DNA from: Adenophora triphylla var. japonica
Taxonomy: Eukaryota; Streptophyta; Magnoliopsida; Asterales; Campanulaceae
Length of the DNA stretch: 64,000 nucleotides
Reading direction: 5' to 3'
Assembly: GCA_022495995.1 (NCBI GenBank)
Contig: JAFEMH010000532.1
Coordinates: 124,001 to 188,000 of the forward strand
Shown here: positions 1 to 11,034 of the stretch, piece by piece
Layout: each line of letters opens with the position of its first letter
Position numbering within the stretch: the first letter of the stretch is position 1
The notes under the pieces: generated by a model
What the model was told of the DNA's origin: nothing
Database searches by the model: none
The model's input: only the letters and a program-made list of their open reading frames with translations
Position numbers and translations under genes: made by a program

Positions 1-130
1 GATTCGTAAATGACGATCGACGAGGCCAAACGGCTCGGAATTGTAAATGACGATCAACGAGGCCAAACGGCTCGGAATTGTAAATGACGATCAACGAGGC
101 CAAACGGCTCGGAATTGTAAATGATATAAA
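1..130 (-). repeat. Tandem repeat, about 38 bp unit
   Basis: About four copies of a unit containing GTAAATGACGATC and CGAGGC.AAACGGCTCGGAA occur at spacing of 35-38 bp. The same array appears in the opposite orientation at about 51599-51740 in the complete family-B LTR, where it lies downstream of the TATA box, so it belongs to the transcribed part of that LTR. Confidence 0.85.
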
Positions 131-911
131 AGTAACTAACTGGTCGGAACGCCGTTTTAACCCGTGATTACTTCTCTTACGGAAAGAGAAGAGGATCGAG
201 GCTAAAACGTATCGGACCCCGTTAGACTGAGGCGTCTACATTTTGATAACGACGTTCGAAACAGCTTATAGCGATCGGCGCGTAAAACCGAGACGGAACG
301 GGAGATTTAGAGAGAGGGAGTTATACCTATGGCTAGGGTCGACTCCTTTAGCTCGGGAGGTGTGTACGGGACATCGGAAAGTGATTCGAAAGGTTGTTTC
401 GAAGTTGTAGGGTGCATATTTGATCGAAATACGAAGGTTTCACGCGAATCGAGACGTAACGGGAGCTCTGGGAGGGGTGAAAACCAGTTTGGACCGTGGG
501 GGTGGTGATTTTTGGTGTAAAAATCCTCTCTATTTCGCTTTGACACCATTTCTATTTATAGGTGAAATTTGCGTAGGAGTCCTGACGGACTTGGCTCGAA
601 TCCAGGGGTTTTGTGGTATTTTGAGAATTTGAAGGACTTGGGCAATTTCGTAAAATGTGCACAAAGTGAGTCCGCCGGACTTGGCTTGCAAACCAGGGGC
701 ATTTTGGTATTTTCCCTTTGAAATTGATTGAAGGGTGACTAGAGGGAGGTGGCATGGCCGCCACGTGCCCTCTCGAGTCACCAAACAGGTGGAAGATTGT
801 TCCCTGTCCCGCTTTGTCCTTTTTTAAAATAACAGTCCGGGAAATGTCCGAAACGCCCCCGGAAAGTGCCGGAAAATGCGTTTTTCAGGGAAAGCCATAC
901 TTTTACGTGAG
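1..911 (-). repeat. Partial family-B Tat LTR, inverted
   Basis: The reverse complement of this stretch matches the plus-strand LTR at about 50815-51760: the same phosphate-by-phosphate order of a purine-rich block near 800-905, two AGTCC..GGACT near-palindromes (578-591 and 669-681), a TATA box (TATTTATA at 553-560, read as TATAAATA on the minus strand) and short tandem repeats at the left edge. It is cut at 911 by the family-A LTR that follows. The window edge removes the left part. No coding potential is claimed; the open frames here are incidental. I infer an LTR of a minus-strand Tat element of the same family as element C. Confidence 0.85.
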
Positions 912-2327
912 TGTAAGTACCCCAATCTGGATCACCCCCTTTCAAGCACACGGGAAGCACCGCAGACTCATCAACGCAGTCTCGACGACCTCTGGCACTC
1001 AAAACCCTCTCAAAACCCCCCAAACCCAAACCAAGGGAGGAGCCTTCCTGGGATAAAAAGGGACAAAAGGACCTTTTGGGAATTTTCAGGAAATTGAAAA
1101 AGCAAAAATGGTCCGTACGGACCTCTTTGTTTTCATAATTACTGAATCCCCTTAAAGTCCACAATATTCCCTCAAATCCCGGAGAAAATGATTACCCTCA
1201 TGCTTAGTTGGTCCGTACGGACCTCTTTGCATGTCAACATGGTCCGTACGGACCTTATTGCTCAGGGGACATCATAATTTCAGAATATTCACCATCATCA
1301 CATATTCCCTCAAATCGAGGAAAACCAAAATTCTGGATAACCAAGAAGGTCCGTACGGACCTTCTTGCACCTAAACTGGCACTATAAATAGAGGGCTCCC
1401 CCTCCTCATTTTCACACACCTCCCACTTCTCTCTTCCTCCCTAGGCCTTCTGGCTTCCCCTCTAAGTCCTTCCGAGGCATTCCCGGCCCCTTTCGGATCC
1501 TTCCGAGGCCTTCCGAGCCCCCTCGTGGTGCTCCGAAGCCTCCCCGAGCGCTCCCGAGACGCTCCCGCGCTGCCCCGATGCACTCTCGAGGTACTCTGAG
1601 GCCCCTCGTGGTACTCCGAGGCCTTGCCTGGTCTTTCCACGGTGTCCCGGCTCTTTCCGAGTCAAACCGGCGATCCCAAACCACGCCGAAATCCCCGCCC
1701 GAGTGACTTCGCCACCACAACGCACGCCGAACCTCTCGCCCGAGTGATCCCGACGATCCCCACGCACGCCGAACCTCCGCCCGAACGCATCCCGCAACCT
1801 CAACTCACGCCGAAACTCCTGTCCGCAGTACAACCGGCATCTCCCGAAGCAATCCCGATCCGCACCGAACGCTACTCCGACCTCAAACACTATTCCCAAT
1901 GAAGACAGACACGAACCAACATTGGTAAGGCTTCCTTCCATTACTATTTCAATACATTTCCATACATAGCATACAATGTAGACAGCCGATACAGCATGCA
2001 TGTTTAAAAAGCACACACACACACACACAACATTTAAAGGATATTAGGGGTATCCGAAAGACTCGTTTACGAGGCTACTCTAGTGAGCTCTAATATTCTA
2101 ATATTCTCTTCCCGAGGAGTCATCTGACCTCCGAACTCAAAATCTCATCACACAAAAACAGTTTAAAATTATCTTTAAACTGATGCCCTTTTTCAATGTT
2201 TTGGGCTTAATAAAAACGGCGTGGCGACTCTACAAATGCGAAAAACAAACGGCGAGACAAACCGCTCCAACGCGAAAGACTGCCAGATGCCGGGGCCGCG
2301 AGGCCTGCTCGGATCCGGGCTATTTCT
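912..2327 (+). repeat. Family-A Tat LTR (extra upstream copy)
   Basis: It starts TGTAAGTACCCC and ends near GGATCCGGGCTATTTC, like the other four family-A LTRs. It holds GGTCCGTACGGACC palindromes at 1110-1123, 1210-1223, 1241-1254 and 1348-1361, a TATA box at 1383-1390, a CA microsatellite near 2010-2030, an AATAAA signal near 2208 and a TGGCGACTCT box at 2222-2231. The terminal A of the expected CA is altered. Open frames in the C-rich block 1400-1900 recur at the same place in every LTR and are frame-shifted against each other, so I do not treat them as genes. Confidence 0.9.
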
Positions 2328-2648
2328 GGGCTTGGCGACTACTGGGACTTTTTGTTTTAAAATCTTTTTAAACAAAACAAAAGATTTTTAAAAACAATGA
2401 TGAGGGTCAAACTTTCATTTTACCCCTTTCTTTAACTGTTATGTGTGTGTGCACGTGCTTCGTTTTTATTTTACAAAAAAAATAAAAATAAAAATGCATT
2501 AATATACATCTGTGCATACATTTAAAATTCTTCAAAAACTTCTGTTTTACTCAGAAAAAGAATTTTAGAGACCGCACACTACTCGCACTGCTGCCTCGGT
2601 TACACCGCACACTACTCACACTGCTGCCTCGGTTACACCGCACGCTAC
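2328..2648 (+). mobile_element. Family-A leader fragment with primer site
   Basis: A primer-binding-site-like TTGGCGACTACTGGGACTTT begins at 2332, followed by the same leader found after the other 5' LTRs (TG microsatellite at about 2440-2455, A-rich stretch, then repeats of a unit with CCGCACACTACTC and CTCGGTTACA). The leader is cut short at 2648, where GCTAC is followed directly by another LTR. Everything between leader and 3' LTR is missing, so 912-4045 reads as LTR-leader-LTR. Confidence 0.8.
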
Positions 2649-4045
2649 TGTAAGTACCCCAATCTGGATCACTCCCTTTCAAACACACGGGAAACACCGC
2701 AGACTCATCCACGCAGTCTCAGAGACCTCTCTCACTCAAAACCCTCTCAAAACCCTCTCAAACCCCCAACCAAACCAAGGGAGGAGCCTTTCTGGGATAA
2801 AAAGGGACAAAGGACCTTTCGGGAATTTTTCAGAAACCGAAAAGCAATATAGGTCCGTACGGACCTCTTTGTTTCCATAATTACCGAATCCCCTTAAAGT
2901 CCACAATATTCCTCAAATCCCGGGAGAAATGATGGTTTCCATGCGTACTTGGTCCGTACGGACCTCTTTGCATGCAAGATGGTCCGTACGGACCTCTTTG
3001 CAAGGGGACATCATCATTTCCTAATATTCACCATCATTGCATATTCCTCAAATCGAGGAAAACCAAAATCCTGGATAACCAAGGAGGTCCGTACGGACCT
3101 CTTTGCACCAAATCTGAGACTATAAATAGAGGGCTCCCCTCCTCATTTTTTCACACCTCCCACTTCTCTCTTCCTCCCTAAGCCTTCTCTCGGCTCCCCT
3201 CTAAGACCTTTCGAGGCATTCCCGCCCCTTCGGATCCTTCCGAGGCCTTCCGAGCCCCTCGAGGTGCTCCGAAGCCTCTCCGAGCGCTCCCGAGACGCTC
3301 CCGCTGCCCCGAGGCACTCTCGAGGTACTCGAGGCCCCTCGTGGTACTCCGAGGCCTCGCTCGGGTCTTTCCACCTGTCCCGGCTCTTTCCGAGTCAAAC
3401 CGACGATCCCAAACCACGCCGAAACTCCGCCCGAGTGACTCCGCCACCACAACGCACGCCGAACCTCTCGCCCGAGTGATCCCGACGATCCCCACGCACG
3501 CCGAACCTCTCGCCCGAACGCAGCCTACAACCTCAACTCACGCCGAAACGCTGTCCGCGGACAACCGCATCCCCAAGCAATCCGAACGCTACTCCGACCT
3601 CAAACACTATTCCCCCGCGGAAGACAAAAGACACGAACCAACATTGGTAAGGCTTCCTTCCTATTCTATTTCAATACATTTCAATACAATGTAGACATCC
3701 GATACAAAGATGCATTTTTAAAAGCACACACACACACACACACAACTTTTTAAAGGATATTAGGGGTATCCGAAAGACTCGTTTTACGAGGCTACTCGGG
3801 TGAGCTCTAATATTCTAATATTCTCTTCCCGAGGAGTCATCTGACCTCCGAACTCAAAATCTCATCACACAAAAACAGTTTAAAATTTATCTTTAAACTG
3901 ATGCCCTTTTTCAATGTTTTGGGCTTAATAAAAACGGCGTGGCGACTCTACAAAAAATGCGCAAGCAAAACGGCGAGACACCTCCAACGCGAAAGAATGC
4001 CAGATGCCGGGGCCGCGAGGCCTTTCTCGGATCCGGGTAATTTCA
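2649..4045 (+). repeat. 5' LTR of element A1
   Basis: TGTAAGTACCCC to GGGTAATTTCA, 1397 bp, immediately followed by GT and the primer site. Palindromes GGTCCGTACGGACC at 2852-2865, 2951-2964, 2981-2994 and 3086-3099; TATA box TATAAATA at 3121-3128; CA microsatellite near 3725-3745; TGGCGACTCT box at 3940-3949. It is shared with the truncated LTR-leader unit immediately upstream. Confidence 0.93.
3121..3128 (+). promoter_or_regulatory. LTR TATA box
   Basis: TATAAATA followed by GAGGGCTCCCC sits about 20-270 bp downstream of the four palindromes. Identical boxes occur at 1383, 17252, 31526 and 47774 in the sister LTRs, and at 51162 in the family-B LTR, marking the start of the retroelement transcript. 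Confidence 0.85.
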
Positions 4046-4047
4046 GT

Positions 4048-4066
4048 TGGCGACTCTGCTGGGGAC
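4048..4066 (+). promoter_or_regulatory. Primer-binding site, tRNA-Arg type
   Basis: TGGCGACTCTGCTGGGGAC follows the LTR after two bases. Its complement reads as a T-stem and acceptor stem ending in GCCA and resembles plant tRNA-Arg(ACG/CCG) 3' ends with a couple of mismatches, as known for Ogre elements. The exact tRNA is an inference from memory of the family. Confidence 0.8.
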
Positions 4067-5262
4067 ATTTTGTTTTAAAAACTTTTAAACAAAACAAAAG
4101 ATTTTTAAAACGATGATGAGGGTCAAACTTTCATTTTACCCCTTCCTTTAACTGTTGTGTGTGTGTGCACGTGCTTCGTTTTTATTTTACAAAAAAAATA
4201 AAAATAAAAAAAATGCATCAATATACATCTGTGCATACATTTAAAATTCTTCAAAATTTTCTATTTTACTCAGAAAAAGAATTTTAGAGACCGCACACTA
4301 CGCGCACCGCCGCCTACACCGCACTCTACTCACACCGCCGCTCTACACCGCACACTATGCGCACCGCCGCTGATACACCGCACACTACAACCCTTAACCC
4401 GAGTGGTCTCGCCAGTACCGTTTGGTCTTCCTAGGCCTCGGGCGCGCACGGGATCATTCCAAACATCCCATCCTAGCCAAGCGTCAACCCCGCACGTTTG
4501 AGTCTTGAGTCACACTCTGTCCGCACTCGGTTGGTTTTTACCTGGGCCTCGTGTCATACACTGGATACATATACCATGCCGGCCATTTTCGAGTCAAGGC
4601 TCGAACTCAAGATCCCTTGCAAGCAAAGCGATGAAAGGTCATGCTAAAATCTTGACTCGATCTTGATTTCCGGCTACACCTGCACGATGTTCCGTCCTGA
4701 TATACATCCATGCTCACATGACACCATGTCATCACGCCTTTGATACGTCGCCCATGACAATATGACCCACCAACGCCTAACGTCACGTATCCCTTGCGCA
4801 AGCAAGGTAAAGAGAGGTCATGCCGAACTCTTGACTCCGATCTTGACTCAGCTGGCCGGCTCGGTTCACTATTCACATGGCTAACGCATCAAAACGAACA
4901 TGACAAAGCTCGGTCCTTAGGTTCGATTTTTCTTTAGGCCGGTGGAAACCGCTTGCACTATAGGACCTCGCCCGGGGCCGTCCACCCCGGGATGTCGAAA
5001 TACTGTGTGCAAAACGAGGGGCTTATAGCCGCACGTATGGTCTCCATCGACCCAGATCTAGCATAGTTGCGAAAAGAAGAGCAATCTTTTCCAACCTACC
5101 TAGGATTCTGAGAAAATACTGTTTTAAGGAAATTAAAGCAACAAAAAAAAAAAAATCAAAAAAATAAAAGAAACGGAAACCGCATGCCACGTGAGCTTTC
5201 CCTTATCCCGTTAGGCCATTCCCGTGTCTAAACCTTGCCCATCACCCTCCAAATAACCGAGA
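4067..5262 (+). other. Non-coding leader of A1
   Basis: It contains an A/T-rich stretch, a TG microsatellite (about 4155-4170), short repeats built on ACCGCACACTAC (4290-4390) and GC-rich sequence with no long frame. The minus-strand frame at 4607-4876 has a counterpart in A2 but no recognisable domain. Same leader in A2 at 32549-33760. Confidence 0.6.
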
Positions 5263-6830
5263 GTGGCCGAGAATCCCCGGAAGCCGCCTTTTCGCATCGA
5301 GGTCACAAGGTCCGATAGCCCTTCCAGCTTCAACGGTCCGCACCGTCCAATACTCCCCATGACGGGATCCACAGATAACAGTGAGGGAAACGGAACCCCG
5401 CCACTAAGGAATCTCCAGACAATGGAGGAGGTGCTGCGAGCCTTCGAAGCCATCAAGAAGCGCCAAGAAGAACAAGAAACTCCGGATCGCCGACACCTTG
5501 CGTCTTCGAGGAACAGCTTGCAGCTTCCCAACCCGACGGAACCTTTGTTCTCATAGAGGACGAAGATATACCGGCTCCCCGGTTTCTCAATGCTATCAAG
5601 TGTCCCGCCTCCGCCAAGCTACGAGATCCCAAAGAACGCAGCGCCTTCCGCTCAAAGCTCCTCCGCACGGGCCAAGGGCCCGACATGCTCGCCTCGATCG
5701 CCGCTTCCCGCCCGCACATCAAGCTCGCACTAACAAAGACACATACGTGCTCGCTCCGCCGCATCCCAATGCATCTCTGTATCCCCAGATTCAATCCTTT
5801 GCCTCTATACGAGCCTCGCAACCACAATCAAAAGTCCCCATTCTTACTGTGGACAGCATCCCTAGCGGATATCCCGACATCTCAAGCTTGCCACCCGCAA
5901 GTCCGCCAATTGGGGCTAACGAATCGTTTCCCCAGCTTCCCAAACACAACCCTTAGCGGACTGTGCAATCACGCCCTCAACTTCAACACCCTGTGGTATG
6001 GGTTGGTATACACTCAACTACCTCCCCAAGACTCCCGAATGGCGATCCCATCGCCCAATCCACCTCCATCTTCTGTCCGTCCCCGAAAACGGTAACCCAC
6101 CTCAAACAAATCGACCCTCACATGGCTTGGTTGATCGAACAAATGAAAGACATGCAAGGCAAGCTAGCTAGTTCTCGAAGGACTCCCTCCCGCCTACCGA
6201 TCCGAACAAAGTGGTCCCTCTCCCTCCAAAGTTCAGATGCCGGAAATGGAAAAGTTTGACTAATGTAATGCCCAAAACCCACATCGACACCTACGTCCCG
6301 GGTATGAGAGCCAAAGGGGCAACCCTCAACAAATGGCGCATCATTTTCAGCATTCCCTCAAATCCACAAAGACTAAGGTGGTTCCTCAATGTGAAGGCGT
6401 AAAACCGCTCCACGTGGGATCGATTAGTGAAATCTTCCCGGAGAAGTACCGCGCCAATCTTGAATGGGAAACAAACCGCCATGACCCGCAAGCCACCGAA
6501 CAAAAGGAGGACGAACCAATGGCGAATTCTACAAAAGATGGAACTGGAAGCTAAGCGAGATAATGGATCCACTTTCCAAAGAAGAGCAGATGGACATCTT
6601 CCATTCCCGCCTCAAACCATCTTTGAGGACCTTGATCGCCCACCATTTCTATCCGGATCTCCGTGCCATGGTCAACGCCGGACAAAGTTTGAAAAGACCC
6701 CGAGTCTTCAAAAGGCAACAAAGAACCCCCGCCTCATCTTACCGCTATCGAACAAACTCCGGCAACTTCAACTCCCGCCCCAACCAAAGGAAAGGAAGCA
6801 AATGAACAAGGCACTACATTCGTAATGGAG
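5263..6830 (+). pseudogene. gag: gag of element A1, frame-shifted
   Basis: Successive frames give pieces of one Gag polyprotein: an N-terminal part with M-E-E-V-L-R-A-F-E-A-I-K-K-R-Q-E-E (about 5422-5475), a mid part with W-L-I-E-Q-M-K-D-M-Q-G-K-L-A (about 6130-6170), then the capsid-like Retrotrans_gag segment around P-K-T-H-I-D-T-Y-V (about 6270-6300) and a basic C-terminal part near 6560-6800. Gag would package the element RNA into cytoplasmic particles. The frame changes every 50-150 bases through small indels; A2 has the same gene with indels in different places, so neither copy can make a full protein as read. No clear zinc knuckle was found. Family assignment rests on the position between PBS and protease and on the capsid-like motif. 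Confidence 0.75.
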
Positions 6831-7228
6831 CTCAAGTAAACCGCGATCAGTGCACCCCAAAGAATAGCAACCCCCTCGCTTCCCACAGCCTCAAAGATTT
6901 TGATAACCCGGAAATGCCTCGGGGTCAAGTATTTCAAGCTCCGTGAAGCGAAATCTTCTCAAACCACTCAAGAATTTCCAACCGAAGACCCTCAAACCCA
7001 ACATGGATATGAGCAAGCACCGCGCCTTCCATAACTACCCCGCCACACCACCGACAATTGCTTCGTACTCAAGCTGTGTGATTCAGGCTCATTGAGGAGG
7101 GAAAATTGAACGCCCCCGTGGTCCCAATACCATTGGAAATCCATTCCCCGTAACGACAGGTAAACTCAATAGCCATTGACGAAATCCCAAGCGAGAGCAG
7201 ACTCCCTGCATTTTCCGAGACCGTCAGC

Positions 7229-7905
7229 ATGCTGTCTCGCCATGACTGGGAGCGTGAAACAAGAGTCAAAAGGTCTCGTGACCGGGAATTCCGACAAGAA
7301 CGCCCAAGGGCCACTGTCTCCCTACGATCTTTGCCCCAGCCAAGGCATACAAATGGTTGGATCGAACGTTCCCCAGACGAGACTGAGTCCAACGGTAGCA
7401 CGGGAAGCGGTTTAGTCTTCACAGACGATGACTTGCCAATATGTGAGAATCGGCACAACGAAGCTCTCCTCATCCTCATAAAGATAGAGAGGTTCTTCCT
7501 CCCGAACGTCTTGATTGATAACGGCTCCGCAGTCAACATCATCGCTTTAAGCACACTGAAACGACTCCACATCGACCGCTTCTTCGATAAGGCCTTCACC
7601 TGTAATCCGAGCCTACGACTCCACCGCACGATCAATCGTAGGAGTCATCAACTTGAGGATCCACCTGACGTACAACCGGAGCTCGGTAGAGTTCCAAGTC
7701 GTGGAAATCAAACCAACCTTCTCTCGCTTGTTGGGACGGCTCGATACATCGATGAAAGCAAGATTATCTACTCTTCACCAGCCAAGGTGAAATTCATCAA
7801 TGCCAACGGAACGATCGAAGTGATCCGCGGAAGCGCAGTAATGGCAAGTGCTTGGCCGCCAGCTATGACCTGTAAGAAGGTCCCGACATGACCGAATACT
7901 CTTCC
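7229..7905 (+). pseudogene. pro: Retroviral-type aspartic protease of A1, broken
   Basis: The frame 7229-7891 contains a protease core: L-I-D-N-G-S-A-V-N-I at about 7512-7541, matching the D-[ST/N]-G active-site loop in its Tat form (DNGS), preceded by N-E-A-L-L-I-L-I-K-I, and followed by L-S-T-L-K-R-L. Downstream, in a shifted frame, comes the usual tail H-Q-C-V-K-F-I-N-A-N-G and E-V-I-R-G-S (near 7790-7840). The enzyme would cleave Gag-Pol in the particle. Frameshifts separate the catalytic loop from the flap and tail, so it is inactive as read. The order Gag then protease is normal for Ty3/gypsy. Confidence 0.8.
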
Positions 7906-9055
7906 CTGCACGATTCTCCTACCCCGTCCCGCTACGAAGTGGATCCTCACATCCACGCTCTAAGCCGCGACGAGCCGGAAATTGAAGAACTCATGGGTCG
8001 TGATGACAACTCGATATATGCGATCGTGAAGAATGCTTGAGAGAAGATCAAGAGATGGATGCCCTAATGGAGATTGATCGAGGAGTAGACCCTTACTTCG
8101 CCGAAAACCCTCTTGCAAACCGGCTCATCACCGATCCTCCGCACAAGACAACCCTTCGCCGACACTCTGATCTTACGGGACACCATCACAGCCTTAGTTC
8201 AATTCAACATTCCTGTCCGACTCCGGACGAACAGCTGCGCAACCTCCTCCAAGGCTTAATCGTGGAAGGAGATATAGCATGCCCGTCGAATCGTACATTG
8301 TAAATGTCGTCCAAGCAAAGATCCTGCATAAAGAGGCAAATTCTATGAAAGTGATCAACACGCAAGAATCCACTCCGACCGCCGAATGCTTCGCCCTCCT
8401 AGAAGTAGCCCTCGCCGACTTCTATCGCCAAAAAACCCCCAAGGACTCGGTGGCAACACTAATGGAGGGACATCATCGTGGAGCAGCCAAAACCTCCGCG
8501 ATCCGGTTTGAAATCGAACCGCATGCAAGCTACTTTCCGGACTCATGCCAAGGGAAGATTGGCCACCCGAACCAAAGACCACTCCTTCTAGAGCTACAGC
8601 CCATCCGGAGTAATGAAGCTCGGTCCAATCCTCGTCGCCTATAGTCTAGCTTCGAGTCTTGTTGTCTCGTGTATTCACATCTTTGTGTCTTTTGACGGCT
8701 TTACGCCCGACGATTGTGAATCTTTGATCAACAATGTACGCCTTCACGCTTTCAATAAAAGGTCCGACCTTCCTAAAAACCATCTCATTGCATCTTTAAC
8801 AAATGATGACATTAACTAATCAAAACAGCTTAAACTCATCTATACAAAAGGCAAACACATTAATTAAATAAATGCATCAAGCAAACATTTAAGCATGTTG
8901 TCAAACGAGAGAAAACCGGGCCCAAGCCGCCGAGAAGGTTTTAATCACAACGATTTGCAAGATTGCCGAAGAGCCAAAGAGACGCAAGTCCGACGCCATT
9001 TCCAAAGACAAGCCGATCTTCCAATACCTCAAGAACGGGAAACCGCCTTCATGAA
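7906..9055 (+). other. Protease-integrase spacer without RT/RNase H
   Basis: In element C about 2.9 kb separate protease from integrase and encode G-patch, RT and two RNases H. Here only about 1.15 kb is present. Frames give fragments such as M-D-A-L-M-E-I-D-R-G-V-D-P-Y-F and an A/T-rich part (8780-8900) with no coding signal. I found none of the RT signatures (F-R-D-L-N, Y-V-D-D) or RNase H active-site blocks. The matching interval in A2 (36430-37520) has the same content, so the loss is a property of the family. Confidence 0.7.
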
Positions 9056-9057
9056 CA

Positions 9058-10285
9058 AGGAAGGTCAACACACGTGAGGGGTCAAAACCAAGAGCATCAT
9101 GGCCCTAAAACGCCTTGCCTCTCACTTCGTCATCCTCGGGGACATGTTATACAAGAAACGCTACCACGGGCCACTCCTACGCCGCGTCGCCCAAGAAGAA
9201 GCGAACAAGTTCATGAACGAAGTCCACAATGGGGCTTCGCGGTCCTCACATGAACGCCGTGAGCCCCGATGCAAATCATTCTCGTGTGATGGGCTACTAC
9301 TGGATTCCATGGAGGCAGACATTGCATCCACTTTGTCCGAAGCCGCGACAAGTGCCACCCGCTTCTCCAACCTCAATCATCCGCCGCCCCACGATCTCTA
9401 CCGCATGACTACACCTCGCCCTTTCGCCACTGGGGAATTGACGTCATCGGGAAAATCGCTCCGCCAGCAAAGAATCTGGCCACGAAGTTCATCTTAGTAG
9501 CCATCGACTACTTCACCAAATGGGTCGAAGCCAAGTCCTACAAGGTACTCACCTCCAAGAAGGTCGCACATTTCCTCAAGGAAAACATCATATGCCGATA
9601 CGGCATCCCAAATGAGGTCATATCGTACAACGGCTCACACTTCGAAGGAGAATTCGATGCATCGCCGGCCGAATTCAAGATCACACGCCACAAATCTTCT
9701 CCCTACCGGCCACAAACAAACGGCGCCGTGGAAGCAAAGAAACAAAACCTCGAACGGATCATCCGAAAATGACCACCCGAGGACGAGATTGGCCCGAGAA
9801 GCCGCACCTTGCACTTTGGGGCTACCGCACATCGGGCCGAATGCCCACGGAGAAACCCCATTTGCCCCGACATACGGATGGAAGCAAATTCTTCCCATCG
9901 AGCTAGAAATTCCTCACTCCGAGTGCCGCCGGAAAATGACATCAACGAAGTCGAATGGCTCCGGCCGACATGACGAATTGGCTCGCTAGACGAGCGACGA
10001 CTAAAGGCCATGGAACACGTCCGAGCCTATCAAAGCAGATGGCTAGAGCTTTCGACAAGAAAGTCAAATCCCGAGACATCGTGGAAGGTGACCTCGTACT
10101 CAAAGAAAGCCTCCCACTCGAACCAACCCACCGGGAAAATGGGAACCCACATGGATCGGCCCTTTCGTGGTTCAAAAGATCTTCTCCTGAGGCGCCATGA
10201 AGCTACTGCACCTAGACGGCAATCCCTTCATGAATCCAAATAACTAAGCAAACTTCGCAGATACTTCGCCTAAAGAAGAACAATC
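9058..10285 (+). pseudogene. int: Integrase of A1, frame-shifted
   Basis: Pieces in several frames line up with the integrase of element C: an N-terminal segment M-A-L-K-R-L-A-S-H-F-V-I-L-G-D (from 9099), the zinc-binding region (about 9200-9390), the catalytic core with A-I-D-Y-F-T-K-W-V-E-A-K (9504-9540), R-P-Q-T-N-G-A-V-E-A (around 9700-9735) and a C-terminal portion up to about 10285. Integrase joins cDNA to the chromosome. The block A-A-N-K after the catalytic glutamate is altered by an indel, and the second Asp region reads I-S-Y-N rather than I-S-D-N, so the core is damaged. A2 keeps a much better copy. Confidence 0.8.
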
Positions 10286-11034
10286 GTGCATCTCTTGGCA
10301 CTCCATGTAGTGTCGAACTACGCAGACTGAGCCCTCTAGTCCGGGGAACGTGAGGCAACCTTAATTGGTCCGGTCTAAAATACACAAAAAGTCAAAAGTT
10401 TGAATGTCAATCAAGACCTCCATCAAGCTACGCACTTTTCAAGAACACGCCCAGCAAATACCTTGACCAAGTCAAACGACGGCGGCAACATCAAAGGACA
10501 TCCGAGGGTCACTCAAAGATCAAACGACCGACTCATGTCCACTTCCAAGCTGTGGCTTGTCTTCGCCCTCACGCGCTTCAAAAAAAAAAAAAAAAAAAAA
10601 GAGAGCTCGAGCAAGGGCTCACAAAAAAAACAACAATAAAAAAAAACAAAAGAAGCTCAAGCGTAAGCCGCGAAATTGAGGTCAAGAGCCCGACGCCAAC
10701 AAGCGGCAAGGAAGCTACGAAAAGACCGTCGAACAACTTGTCAAGGGAGCATTCAACCTCTCGCACAAGCACAAAGCTCTCAAGAAAGGGGATTGCCGCC
10801 ATGGCTCGATCGTGGGCCCGCAAATGCAATGTAAAAGTCCAAAGATGGACGCCGACAAAGGGCACAACAAGCAAAGGCAAACAAGAGATCTTGCGTCTCG
10901 ACAAAGCTTTAAAAGTAAATCACAAATCACTAACGGTTACAACATTTCTTGATGAGTTCAAGCACGGTCTACTCTCAAGTTCACAACATGCTAAAAGACA
11001 AACTTTAATACATTTAACTAATAATGTGTTTGCA
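10286..11034 (+). other. Post-integrase region with poly-A/lysine tract
   Basis: After the integrase comes a conserved GTCGAACTACGCAGACTGAGCCC block (here about 10312-10335; also near 26445 and 38838), then A-rich runs at 10580-10600 and 10621-10655 separated by GCTCGAGCAAGGGCTCAC. Frames across it code for strings of lysine but differ between A1 and A2 in length and phase, so I see no gene. It separates pol from the antisense gene that ends near 11035. Confidence 0.6.

Noticed and set aside
778..1164. 128-residue minus-strand frame crossing 912
   Set aside because: It spans the junction between two different LTRs and has no homologue in either complete LTR.
1371..2028. Arg/Gly-rich minus-strand frames in the LTR
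   Set aside because: They recur at the same LTR position in all copies but in shifted phases, and lie in a C-rich untranslated part downstream of the TATA box.
4607..4876. Minus-strand frame in the leader
   Set aside because: A2 has it only in broken form (33040-33379); no domain and no promoter-like palindrome nearby.
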